From Enteroscipio rubneri (lineage in GTDB: Bacteria > Actinomycetota > Coriobacteriia > Coriobacteriales > Eggerthellaceae): a stretch of DNA of 64,000 nt. Both the position numbers and the translations under genes were made by a program. Below, in pieces: positions 8,172 to 16,748 of this stretch. Where the stretch lies: positions 1 to 64,000 of the forward strand of contig NZ_PPEK01000006.1 in NCBI RefSeq assembly GCF_002899715.1, read 5' to 3'. The notes beneath the pieces are model-generated. The model was not told where the DNA came from, did not search any database, and saw nothing but the letters and a program-made list of their open reading frames with translations. How positions within the stretch are numbered: position 1 is the first letter of the stretch; every line of letters starts with the position of its first letter.

Positions 8172-10922
8172 TTACAAAAGCCCCTGCACTTCTAAGGCTG
8201 TTTTCAACACATTCTGCGCTTTTTGCGCCGCTGCGCCCGAGCCGCCGTTCTCGATGATGAGCGCCACAACGACGCGGCTGTTTTCGGAGGGCGCCATGCC
8301 CACAAACCAGCTGTTGTCTTTGCCATTTGCGTTCTCCGCCGTACCCGTTTTGCCAGCTACGGTCACACCGGAGACAGCGGCTGCAGTGCCCGTGCCATTC
8401 TCCACGACGCCTTCGAGCACGGTGCGCACGCGCTCGGCCGTGGTCTTGCTCACGGCCTGCATCAGCTTGGAAGGCTGAGCGGTGAAGCTGCGCTCGCCGT
8501 TTGCGTTGTATACGCCGTCCACCAGGTAAGGCTGCATGATGGCGCCGTCGTTGGCGATTGCCGACCCAACGAGCGCCATCTCCAGTACGGTCGCGTTCGG
8601 TCCCTTCTGGCCGACGGGTTCGCCGGCGGCAGCCCACGCCGTGGTCCACGTCGACATGGCGTCGGGGTCGGGCATGAGAGAGGTGTAGAGCGGAAGCGGG
8701 AAGTCGACGTCTTTATCGAAGCCGAACGTCTCGGCGCCCTTCACGAGCGCTTCTGGCCCCATTTCTACGCCAAGCTGGCCGAACACCGTGTTCGACGACA
8801 CTTCCGTGGCCCGTGCGAGTGTGATATCGCCGTAGTCCACGTCGCCGTAATTCGACACGGAGGCTCCGCCTATGTCCATGGAACCAGGGGAGGAGAACAC
8901 GGTGTCCTCGCTGGCCGTGCCGTTCTCAAGCGCGGTGGCGAGCGAGACGATCTTGAACGTGGAGCCGGGCGCGTACAGCGCGGAAGTTGCGCGGTTCACG
9001 AGCGCCCCATCAGCGCCGCTGGAGTCGGTGCTTGCCTGCTCAAGCAGGCTCTCGATGTCTGCCGCGTCGTAGGTGGGCGCAGACGCCATGCCCAAGATGG
9101 CGCCCGTCTCAGGATCCATGACTACGCACGCCCCCTTCTGGCCTGCGATGGCGTCCTGCGCCGCTCGTTGGATCGTGGAGTTGAGCGTAAGGGCGACGTC
9201 GTTTCCGGTCGTGCCCGTGCCGGCGAGCGAGTCCAGCACGTCGGTCCACGACGCGAAGTTCTCCTGGCCCTTGAGGGTGTCGTTGTATGCCCGCTCGATG
9301 CCCGAAGTGCCGAAGCGCGAGGATGCGTAGCCCACCACGTGGCTGGCAAGGTCGCCTGCGGGATACACGCGCTTGTAGGTTCCGTCCTCCTCCTGAACGC
9401 TTTGGGCGAGGACGGTGCCGTCGTAGGTGGAGATGGTGCCGCGCTCTGAGCGCGATTCCTTGGCGATGGTGTGGTTATTGCCCGCCATGTTCTGGTAGTA
9501 GTCGGCCTGCACTACCATGATGAGCGTGAGGTTGGCCACGAGCGCTGCGAACAGCACAGAGCAGAACAGCATGCTGTGCGTCAGGCGCTTGCCGAGCGAC
9601 ACGCGCCCGAGCACGCTGTTTGCATGGAGCGACCCGGTAGCGCTCGACATTTCCGTATCGACGCCTGTGCCCTCGTCGCCGCAGCGCAGCAAAAGGCCCA
9701 CGGCGATGAAGCTCGCCAGCAGCGATGAGCCGCCTTGGCTGATGAAGGGCAGCGTGAGGCCCGTCAGCGGGATGAGTCGCGTCACGCCGCCCACGATGAT
9801 GAACGCCTGCAGCACGATCAGCGCGGTCAGGCCTACGGCGACGAACGAGCTGACATCGCTTTTCGCGCGCGCCGCCGTCACGAAGCCGCGCACGGCGAGG
9901 CACAGGAACAGCAACAGCACGCCTGCCGCGCCCAACAGCCCGATTTCCTCGGCGATGGCCGCGAAAATGAAGTCGCTTTCCACGACCGGGATTTGTTCTG
10001 CCAGCCCGCGTCCGAGCCCGGTGCCAAACAGGTCTCCGTCGGCCATGGAGTAGATGGCCTGGACCAGCTGGTAGCCCTTGTTCTGGGCATCGGCGAACGG
10101 ATCGAGCCACGTGGCCACGCGAATCTGGACGTGATCGAAGGCAAAGTAGGCGCCCACGCCGCCGATTGCAATGAGGCCCAGGCCGATGACAAGGTAGAAC
10201 TTCTTGCCCGTCGCCACGTACAGCATGAGGAGGAACACGAAAAAGAACACGAGGGCGCTTCCAAGATCCTTCTCGAACACGACGATGAGCATCGCGACGC
10301 CCCACATGAGCAGCAGCGGCAACAGCGTGCGGATTTCGGGGAGGCGGAACGGACCGATGCGCCAGGTGAACACCGAGAGCATCTCTCGGTTCTGCGCAAG
10401 GTAGCCTGCGAGGAACAGCACGATGACGATCTTGGCGATCTCGCCCGGCTGGAACGAGAACGTGCCGACGCGCAACCAGATTTGGCTGCCGTTGATCTCG
10501 GTGCCGATGCCCGGCACCAGCGGCGAGAGCAGCAGCAGGAAGCCGACGATCATGAGCGTGTACTTGTAGTTCGCCACCTTGTCGAGGTTGCGGATGGCCA
10601 CGAGCGCGACCACCATGCACGCCACGCCCAAGAATAGCCACATGACCTGGTTAACCGCCAGATCGGGAGCCAAGCGCGTCACGAATGCGATACCGGTTCC
10701 CGACAACACGAACACCAAAGGCAGGATGGCCGGATCGGCTCCCGGCGCGAACTTGCGGACGGCAATGTGGGCGATGATGAACGCGGCGAAGACGCCTACC
10801 GGCACGCCGAGCGTGTTCATGTTGAGCGATTGCCCCTGGTTCAGGGCGATCATCGCGAACAGCAGCACCACGAGCGGCGCAGCCACGCACAGAAGAACGA
10901 GCTCTATGTTGCGTCGCGTCAT
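8172..10922 (-). CDS. SEDS glycosyltransferase-transpeptidase fusion (FtsW/RodA fused to PbpA)
   Basis: One open frame of 916 residues joins two normally separate peptidoglycan synthases. Residues 1-430 are a SEDS polymerase of FtsW/RodA type with about ten membrane segments and the signature motifs FEKDLGSALVF, VESDFIFAAIAEE and LPFISQGGSS. A linker of about 35 residues leads to a new membrane segment (MLFCSVLFAALVANL) and a class B penicillin-binding protein with SxxK in APGSTFKI, SSN and KTG in AGKTGTAE. The start at 10922 has AGGAG upstream; the longer frame to 11219 overlaps the phosphatase gene and is not used. In mycobacteria rodA and pbpA are adjacent separate genes in the same order. 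Confidence 0.93.
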   Translation of the reverse strand: MTRRNIELVLLCVAAPLVVLLFAMIALNQGQSLNMNTLGVPVGVFAAFIIAHIAVRKFAPGADPAILPLVFVLSGTGIAFVTRLAPDLAVNQVMWLFLGVACMVVALVAIRNLDKVANYKYTLMIVGFLLLLSPLVPGIGTEINGSQIWLRVGTFSFQPGEIAKIVIVLFLAGYLAQNREMLSVFTWRIGPFRLPEIRTLLPLLLMWGVAMLIVVFEKDLGSALVFFFVFLLMLYVATGKKFYLVIGLGLIAIGGVGAYFAFDHVQIRVATWLDPFADAQNKGYQLVQAIYSMADGDLFGTGLGRGLAEQIPVVESDFIFAAIAEEIGLLGAAGVLLLFLCLAVRGFVTAARAKSDVSSFVAVGLTALIVLQAFIIVGGVTRLIPLTGLTLPFISQGGSSLLASFIAVGLLLRCGDEGTGVDTEMSSATGSLHANSVLGRVSLGKRLTHSMLFCSVLFAALVANLTLIMVVQADYYQNMAGNNHTIAKESRSERGTISTYDGTVLAQSVQEEDGTYKRVYPAGDLASHVVGYASSRFGTSGIERAYNDTLKGQENFASWTDVLDSLAGTGTTGNDVALTLNSTIQRAAQDAIAGQKGACVVMDPETGAILGMASAPTYDAADIESLLEQASTDSSGADGALVNRATSALYAPGSTFKIVSLATALENGTASEDTVFSSPGSMDIGGASVSNYGDVDYGDITLARATEVSSNTVFGQLGVEMGPEALVKGAETFGFDKDVDFPLPLYTSLMPDPDAMSTWTTAWAAAGEPVGQKGPNATVLEMALVGSAIANDGAIMQPYLVDGVYNANGERSFTAQPSKLMQAVSKTTAERVRTVLEGVVENGTGTAAAVSGVTVAGKTGTAENANGKDNSWFVGMAPSENSRVVVALIIENGGSGAAAQKAQNVLKTALEVQGLL

Positions 10923-10926
10923 GACA

Positions 10927-12135
10927 CTACTCCTGTGCTGGGGCGTTTGGGGTGTGATCTGTGCCTGAACGCTGATCGGCCTGGTCGGAGCCGTTGGGCT
11001 TTGCGCCCTGCGTGTCGTCGGCCCCGCCTTCCGGCTGCTGTCGTGCGGCTGCCTCCGCTTCGTATTCGGCGACGAGGGCCTCGGCGGCAGCCAGGTCGTC
11101 CACGCGGATACCGGATTCGAGGCGGTTCGCCACGCCGGGCTGGAGATCGTCGACGGACACATCGGTCGTTCGTTCCAGACTTGAGAACGACATGCCGAGC
11201 ACCGCGCCGGGAACGCCACGGTAGATGGCCACCTTGCCGTTGTCTGCAGCGAGGTAGGCCGCCGTGTTCAGGTAGGCCGTCGTGCCCCATGCCGCTCCGG
11301 CTACAAGCGCAGCGAGCAGCACGAGTATCAAGGCGATAGAGATTTTCGTTTTGCGCGCCATCTTCTTGCGACGCACGTCGGCAAAGCCGGTCACGTCCGC
11401 TACGATCACGGTCACATTGTCGTGGCCGCCGGCCGAGATGGCTTCGTTCACGAGCTGTGTCGCGCACCGCTGCGGATCCTGGATGCGGCAGAGTGTGTGC
11501 TCTATGTCCGCATCGCGCAGCATGGTCGAAAGACCGTCGGAGCAGACGAGCAGTCGATCGCCCGTTTCAACATTGATCTCGTAGATGTCGGGGTGCAGGT
11601 GCTCGTCGCTGCCCAGCGCACGCGTGATGACCGACCGGTTCGGATGTGTCCGCGCCTCTTCAGAGGTGAGCTGGCCCGCTTCGATCATGTCGGCCATGAG
11701 GCTGTGATCGCGCGTGAGCTGTTGCAAGGTGCCCTGGTGCAGCAGGTAGGCACGCGAATCCCCTACTTGGGCGATAACCAGGCGCTCGCCTTCGAGCATG
11801 GCAGCCGTCATCGTCGTGCCCATGCCCTCGCGGCCGCGTCCTTCGCGCGCCGCTTGGATGACGGCGCGATTCGCATCCTCGACTGCGCGGGCGAGCTGCT
11901 CGCCGTCAGGATGCTTCGGAGCGCGTTCGGCCAGCACGTCGACGGCGATTTCGGATGCCACCTCGCCGGCCGCATGGCCGCCCATGCCGTCGGCGACGAC
12001 GAACAGCGGCGGTGCGACGATAAGGCTGTCCTCATTGTGATCGCGCAAGCAGCCGATGTCGGTTCGGCTGCCGAATGTGGTGACGGCTCCGCGGCGCGTG
12101 CGCGCCGTGGACTTGTATGAACGATCGCCGGCCAT
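10927..12135 (-). CDS. PP2C-type serine/threonine phosphatase (PstP/Stp-like)
   Basis: A 402-aa membrane-anchored phosphatase that would reverse PknB phosphorylation. The PP2C domain fills residues 15-255 with the metal-binding motifs RDHNEDS, VADGMGGHAAGE, GDSRAYL, CSDGLS and GGHDNVTVIV. A single membrane segment (ISIALILVLLAALVAGAAWG) is followed by an extracytoplasmic domain of about 120 residues with an acidic, Gln- and Pro-rich end. Its start shares a base with the stop of the FHA gene and its stop lies four bases before the FtsW-PBP start, so the operon is tightly coupled. Confidence 0.95.
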   Translation of the reverse strand: MAGDRSYKSTARTRRGAVTTFGSRTDIGCLRDHNEDSLIVAPPLFVVADGMGGHAAGEVASEIAVDVLAERAPKHPDGEQLARAVEDANRAVIQAAREGRGREGMGTTMTAAMLEGERLVIAQVGDSRAYLLHQGTLQQLTRDHSLMADMIEAGQLTSEEARTHPNRSVITRALGSDEHLHPDIYEINVETGDRLLVCSDGLSTMLRDADIEHTLCRIQDPQRCATQLVNEAISAGGHDNVTVIVADVTGFADVRRKKMARKTKISIALILVLLAALVAGAAWGTTAYLNTAAYLAADNGKVAIYRGVPGAVLGMSFSSLERTTDVSVDDLQPGVANRLESGIRVDDLAAAEALVAEYEAEAAARQQPEGGADDTQGAKPNGSDQADQRSGTDHTPNAPAQE

Positions 12136-12548
12136 CAGGAGAACCTCACGCGGATAGCCACGTCACCCACATTAACAACATCGTTGTTTTTCAAGGCGAC
12201 GGGTTCGGAGACGAGCTGCCCGTTCACGGCGGTGCCGTTGCGAGAGCCCAGATCTTCGACGAACAGGTTCTGCCCCATGAGCGAGAAGCGCGCGTGGCGG
12301 CCGGAAACGTAGCCCGCGCCGATGACGATGTCGGCGCCGGGATTGCGGCCCACGATCACAGGTCCGCGCACCACGATGGATACGCCGCGCAGCTCTTTCG
12401 GGCCGCGCTCGACGGACAGGTTCCAGGTGCGCTCCTTCTTGCGCTGACCTTTCACCAGGCCGATGCCTGTTTTCATGATGGCGAACAGGAACAGGTAGAG
12501 CAGTGCCACGAACAGTAAGCGCACGATGAGCAGCACGACGTCGATCAC
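12135..12548 (-). CDS. Membrane-anchored FHA-domain protein (FhaB-like)
   Basis: A 137-aa protein with an N-terminal membrane anchor (VVLLIVRLLFVALLYLFLFA) and one FHA phosphothreonine-binding domain at about residues 55-135 (VIVGRNPGADIVI, YVSGRHARF, VEDLGSRNGTAVNG). In mycobacteria the matching protein FhaB/FipA links kinase signalling to FtsZ and FtsQ. Here it lies between FhaA-like and PP2C genes in the same order as in those genomes. Confidence 0.93.
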   Translation of the reverse strand: MIDVVLLIVRLLFVALLYLFLFAIMKTGIGLVKGQRKKERTWNLSVERGPKELRGVSIVVRGPVIVGRNPGADIVIGAGYVSGRHARFSLMGQNLFVEDLGSRNGTAVNGQLVSEPVALKNNDVVNVGDVAIRVRFS

Positions 12549-12569
12549 GGGGCTTCCTTCCGTTTCCGC

Positions 12570-13853
12570 TTAGGCCTGCGTGAACACGAAGTTCGTTACG
12601 CCGATGGTGATACGGTCCCCTTCGGACAAAGGTTGCGCTGCGATTTCCCGATCGTTGACGAACGTTCCGTTCGTCGATCCAAGGTCGGTGATAACCCAGA
12701 CGCCTTGAGGCTCTAAGCGCAGCTCAGCATGCTGGCGACTGGCATTGAGGTCGGGGATGACGATGTCGTTCTTCGACTCGCGGCCCATGAGCAAGCGTGC
12801 GGTGGCCAGATCGTAGGTGCGGTTATTCGTGGTGTCCACCAGACGTGCACGCACCGCGCTTTGCGCGGGCACCGGATTGGCTCCCTGCGCCCCTCCGGCA
12901 AAGACGACGGTATCGGCTGCGCGTGCGACGGGTTGCGCAGCCATATTTGCGCCGGCGCCTGCACCGACAGCTCCGGCCGCTGCCGCGGCACCGGCCACGC
13001 CGCCAAAAGCGCCTCCAGGCGCCGGCGCTGCGTAGTAGGGGTCGGCAGCTTGTGCGGATCGGGGTGCGGGGCCGTCCCGCCCTTCATCGAAGTCGCGGCT
13101 GTCGAAGGTGTACTCGCCGTAATCGACCGAGTAATCGAGCTCGTCCTCGGGCACGTAAGGCAACGGCGGCTTACCACCCGGCGCTGCCGTTTCTGACGGC
13201 GCATAGGGATCGTAGCTGCTGGCGCCGTCGGCCGGCCCTGCCTGAAAAGCCGGATCGGCGGAGAAGTCGTCGTATCTGTCGTACCCGCCTACAGCCTGCG
13301 CGCCGTACGATGCAGGAGCCGGGGCTCCGTAGGGCTGCTGTACGGGTGCTTGGTATGGGGCTCCTTGTCCGCGTGCGGGCATGCCGGCGAACTGCTGCGG
13401 CCGCATGCCGGCACGAGCCCGGCTTCCCGGGGCAGCCAGCCCGTAGCGCTCCATTTCCTCCGCGCGCAGCTGCGCGATGATGGGCGCGGCAACGGCTTCA
13501 GCGATGATGTCGAACTTGCCGTGCTTGAGCCCATCGTCGACGATGAACCGGACGAGGGGCTGCCCGTCCATGACGAGGCCCTGCTCGGAAGCTTTTGCGG
13601 CCAGATAGGTCTCAGTCTCTCCGGCGAGGGTAGGGTAGTAGCCGAACAGGCGTTGGTCGTCATCGGGATTGACGAGCACCGTGTAGAGCGTGGGCGCGAA
13701 CTGCTTGCCGGCTCCGACCATCTTTTCGCGCTTCATCTGCTTCTCGGCCTTTTTCGCTATCTGGACAGGCGAGATGGGCGCGTTTGCCATACGGTCGGCC
13801 GCGCCTTCGAACGTATCCTCCATCTTGCCTTCGAACCTCGAAAGAAAGCCCAT
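12570..13853 (-). CDS. DUF3662-FHA protein (FhaA-like)
   Basis: A 427-aa cytoplasmic adaptor. Residues 1-125 form the DUF3662 domain (MGFLSRFEGKMEDTFEGAAD, FAPTLYTVLVNPDD). The middle 200 residues are low-complexity, rich in Pro, Gly, Ala and Tyr. The C-terminal FHA domain has LLMGRESKNDIVIPD, SRQHAEL and DLGSTNGTFVND. AAGGAG precedes the ATG at 13853; the frame stays open upstream to 14348 but without coding character. It is the first gene of the operon. In mycobacteria FhaA binds phosphorylated MviN and regulates peptidoglycan synthesis. Confidence 0.93.
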   Translation of the reverse strand: MGFLSRFEGKMEDTFEGAADRMANAPISPVQIAKKAEKQMKREKMVGAGKQFAPTLYTVLVNPDDDQRLFGYYPTLAGETETYLAAKASEQGLVMDGQPLVRFIVDDGLKHGKFDIIAEAVAAPIIAQLRAEEMERYGLAAPGSRARAGMRPQQFAGMPARGQGAPYQAPVQQPYGAPAPASYGAQAVGGYDRYDDFSADPAFQAGPADGASSYDPYAPSETAAPGGKPPLPYVPEDELDYSVDYGEYTFDSRDFDEGRDGPAPRSAQAADPYYAAPAPGGAFGGVAGAAAAAGAVGAGAGANMAAQPVARAADTVVFAGGAQGANPVPAQSAVRARLVDTTNNRTYDLATARLLMGRESKNDIVIPDLNASRQHAELRLEPQGVWVITDLGSTNGTFVNDREIAAQPLSEGDRITIGVTNFVFTQA

Positions 13854-14310
13854 GGTATCTCCTTCATCGCATGCGGGCAGAACGCTTGCGGCTCCGTGCG
13901 GGCCACATCGTAACTTGCCCGGTCGAGCGCGCAGCCCCGATCCTCGATGCCCATGCAGCTCGCGGTGCGAACCGGTGCGCCTTCCCATGCGAACGTGATC
14001 GTCGTGTGATCCCTGCATATGCCTATGCAATGTTCCATCTTGCCATAAACCCTGCATGACCGTGGCATCCTTTACGCAATCGTCATGATTGTGAACAGGC
14101 GGGAGGCAAAAAAGAAACGAGCACGATGCGAACGCAAGGGCTCGGAGATAAGGGAGGGACTGAAACCGGGCGGAGGCGATAAGAACGGGGGCGCGGTTCC
14201 GCCCGGCGCGAGGGAAGGGGAAGCGCCGGGCGGATTGATTCGCACCGCATGCAGCTGCGGAGCCTGGGAGAGCAAAGGGAAGGAGCAGGCGCCTTCGGAG
14301 GGAGGACTCC
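13854..14310. other. Gene-free stretch upstream of FhaA operon
   Basis: About 457 bases with no convincing gene; open frames here lack ribosome binding sites and recognisable products. It should hold the promoter of the leftward envelope operon, but I could not pick a convincing -35/-10 pair. The part at 14100-14310 is purine-rich on the + strand. Confidence 0.5.
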
Positions 14311-14919
14311 CTAGGGCAGGAGCTCCTCGATAAGGAGGGCGATGCCACGGTAGAACCCCGTTTCGGCGGCTGCGGCCATCTGGGCTGCGTACGCCGAGGC
14401 CCAACGGCCGAGATGCTGACTGAGGAAGCTGTTGTAAAGCGTCTCGTATTCGGCCGCCTGCGCGTCGTCGCCTCGTTCCACCGCTTCGAGTTCGGATTCC
14501 AGAACGAGCTTTGCGAAAGCCAGCTCGACGCCCAGCTGATCGGGAGCGTCTTTCACACCTTCGTCCACGCTGTATCCAAAATCCGCGTAGAACCTGTTCA
14601 GACTTCCTATCGAAGCATTTGCCTGCTGCTTCACGTACAGAGATTCGTACGGAGGCTCGATGCCCTCCTGGTTCACGCCGCGCATGAGCCGAACGCGATC
14701 GCGGGCTATGTCGATCAGGATGTCCTGGAGGTCACGGTTGGCTTGCGCGCGTCCGAAACGTGCGATCTCGGCGATGCCCGCGCTTCCCGAGCCTTCTTCG
14801 AAGGTGCCCGCCACGATGCTTTCCACCAGGGCTTCGTCGGGAAGGGTAAGGAACAACGAGGCCAGCAGATCATACGTCTCGATGGTTGCTTGAAGTTGTT
14901 CGTTGCGTTGCGCCTTCAT
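14311..14919 (-). CDS. TorD/DmsD-family molybdoenzyme chaperone
   Basis: A 202-aa all-helical protein matching redox-enzyme maturation chaperones, which bind the Tat signal peptide of the catalytic subunit and hold it until the molybdenum cofactor is loaded. Typical traits are ETYDLLASLFLTLPDEALV near the N-terminus, PPYESLYV in the middle, a helix LELAFAKLVLE-like (VELAFAKLVLESE), and FLSQHLGRWASAYA near the end. The ATG at 14919 was chosen because homology starts there. It is the last gene of the molybdoenzyme operon. Confidence 0.85.
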   Translation of the reverse strand: MKAQRNEQLQATIETYDLLASLFLTLPDEALVESIVAGTFEEGSGSAGIAEIARFGRAQANRDLQDILIDIARDRVRLMRGVNQEGIEPPYESLYVKQQANASIGSLNRFYADFGYSVDEGVKDAPDQLGVELAFAKLVLESELEAVERGDDAQAAEYETLYNSFLSQHLGRWASAYAAQMAAAAETGFYRGIALLIEELLP

Positions 14920-14988
14920 GATTCGATCACCGCTTTCCAATGGGCCCGCACGCATGCGGCGCGGGCCCATAGCTGTAGTTGCCGTTCG

Positions 14989-16101
14989 CTAGTCGTTTGC
15001 CGGATTGTCGGTAGGCACGAGCTTGCTGTTCAGCGCCGCCATGCTCAGCAGCACTGCCAGCCCGATGACGGCACCCGCGACCATGAACTCGGAAGCGCTT
15101 GGCACGTACGCGGTTACCATCTGCGGCCCGCTTGTATGCTGGAGAAACGGGATGAACAGGCCTTCGCTGATCTCGCCGTATGTGGGGTAGATGCTGCCGC
15201 GCACCACGTACACGAACTTGGACAGCGCCACGCCTGCAAGTGCGAGTCCCGCCGCGACCTGTACGCCTCTGCCTCGCAGGAGCAACGCTGCGGGTACGAC
15301 GATGCCGGCGACCACCTGCGTCCAGAAGATCCAAGCGTACGTGCCGAACATGACGGCTTCGAATGCGCGTAGGGCGAAGTCGCCGCGGTAGGCCAGCAGC
15401 ATGCCCTCGCCCAGCATGATGGCCGCATTGGCAACCAGCAGGGCGCCCGCCAGCTTACTGCTTACATTGCGCGCAGTTCCGGTGACCGCGTCCAGCAGCA
15501 GGGCGACAGCGCATCCGGCTATCACCATCTGCACGAGGGAGATGCCGATCTCTGCCGTGGACTCCCAGCCGATCTTGCCGGGGATCGAGCAGAACATGAT
15601 GGCGGTGCCCAGCACCAGCAGGACGGCGAACACGCCCGTGCCGATGGAGGCGGCCTTCGCAAGCGCGGGCTTGGCTAGGCGTAGGCCCACGATCAGCAGC
15701 ACGCCGAACACGAGCGTGGCAGACAGCAGCCACACGTCCAGCAGCAACGGCGAGGCGATGTTCGGAGCGAAGAACAAGCGCCACATACCCAGCGGACGCC
15801 CCAGATCGGGCAGGATGGCCAACCCGGCGCACGCCGAGAAGATCACGCCCACCACAGCCAGCTTCAACCGCGAGACCATCGCCGGTTTGCCGACGGCCGC
15901 CAGGAGCAAGGCGCCTGCGCCGGCCGCTTCGAAGAACAGGAACAGCGAGATGTACAGGCCCCACGGCACGTACGAGGTGATGCTCGTAACGCCTTCGACG
16001 AACGAATACTGCTGTACCAGGGCGAACAGGCCCATGGCGAGGAGTACGAGGCACACCGCCCCCACGCCGAGGACCACGTTCTTGTTCATTTTGATATCCA
16101 T
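14989..16101 (-). CDS. NrfD/PsrC-family quinone-linked membrane subunit
   Basis: A 370-aa integral membrane protein with about nine to ten membrane segments. It begins with VVLGVGAVCLVLLAMG, followed by a short loop and YVPWGLYISLFLFFEAAGAG, a stretch typical of NrfD/PsrC subunits. Known members exchange electrons with menaquinone and pass them to the 4Fe-4S partner. Of three possible ATGs the one at 16101 has AAGGAGG at seven bases. The gene follows the iron-sulfur subunit by 12 bases. Confidence 0.9.
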   Translation of the reverse strand: MDIKMNKNVVLGVGAVCLVLLAMGLFALVQQYSFVEGVTSITSYVPWGLYISLFLFFEAAGAGALLLAAVGKPAMVSRLKLAVVGVIFSACAGLAILPDLGRPLGMWRLFFAPNIASPLLLDVWLLSATLVFGVLLIVGLRLAKPALAKAASIGTGVFAVLLVLGTAIMFCSIPGKIGWESTAEIGISLVQMVIAGCAVALLLDAVTGTARNVSSKLAGALLVANAAIMLGEGMLLAYRGDFALRAFEAVMFGTYAWIFWTQVVAGIVVPAALLLRGRGVQVAAGLALAGVALSKFVYVVRGSIYPTYGEISEGLFIPFLQHTSGPQMVTAYVPSASEFMVAGAVIGLAVLLSMAALNSKLVPTDNPAND

Positions 16102-16113
16102 GACCATGCCTCC

Positions 16114-16734
16114 TTACACCAGACCGGCGTAATACACGCTTGGCTCGGTGCCAAGGTCTTCCATGAGCGGCTTGGCGCCCAGCTTCTTGATCATCTCGTT
16201 GATCTCGGAAGTCGGGTCGTCCAAATCGCCGAACCAGCGGCTCTTCGTGATGCACGTCTTCACGCACGAGGGCTCTTCGCCCTGGGCGGTGCGCTCCTTG
16301 CACATGACGCACTTCTCCACCACGCCGATAGGATGCTCCGCGGCGCGCATCTCCTCGTAGGGCGTCATCTCGTAGCCTTCGTAGTAGGGCGTGGTCTTCT
16401 GATCCACGTCGTGATAGGAGCGCGCGTTGTACGGGCACGCGTTGATGCACATGCGGCAGCCGATGCACTTCTCGTAGTCCACCTGCACGCACCGGTTCTC
16501 ATCGTAGAAGCTGGCACCTGTGGGGCACGCGCTCACGCACGGTGCGTCCTGGCAATGCTGGCAGGCCATAGGCAGCACGGTTTGCCCGGAGTTGGGATAC
16601 TCGCCGTATTCGCCTTTCAGGACCTTGCACCAGTACATGCCCGAGGGCGTGGCGTTTTGGTACTTGCATGCCATGGTGCAGGCATCGCAGCCCGCGCAGG
16701 TGCTCACGTCGATGAGCATTCCGTATCGAGTCAT
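16114..16734 (-). CDS. Four-cluster ferredoxin subunit (PsrB/DmsB/NrfC type)
   Basis: A 206-aa electron-transfer subunit with four cysteine groups for 4Fe-4S clusters: CAGCDACTMACK at residues 13-24, CQHCQDAPCVSACP, CIGCRMCINACP and CVMCKER with a later CVKTC. It links the NrfD membrane subunit to the molybdopterin subunit. It has no signal peptide, in keeping with export as a complex with the Tat-dependent catalytic subunit. It lies 14 bases after the catalytic gene. Confidence 0.95.
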   Translation of the reverse strand: MTRYGMLIDVSTCAGCDACTMACKYQNATPSGMYWCKVLKGEYGEYPNSGQTVLPMACQHCQDAPCVSACPTGASFYDENRCVQVDYEKCIGCRMCINACPYNARSYHDVDQKTTPYYEGYEMTPYEEMRAAEHPIGVVEKCVMCKERTAQGEEPSCVKTCITKSRWFGDLDDPTSEINEMIKKLGAKPLMEDLGTEPSVYYAGLV

Positions 16735-16748
16735 GTCCTTCCCCCTTC

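Noticed and set aside
9735-10637. 300-codon + strand frame opposite the FtsW-PBP gene
   Set aside because: His/Glu/Arg-rich translation without domains, antisense to a clear SEDS gene; a high-GC shadow frame.
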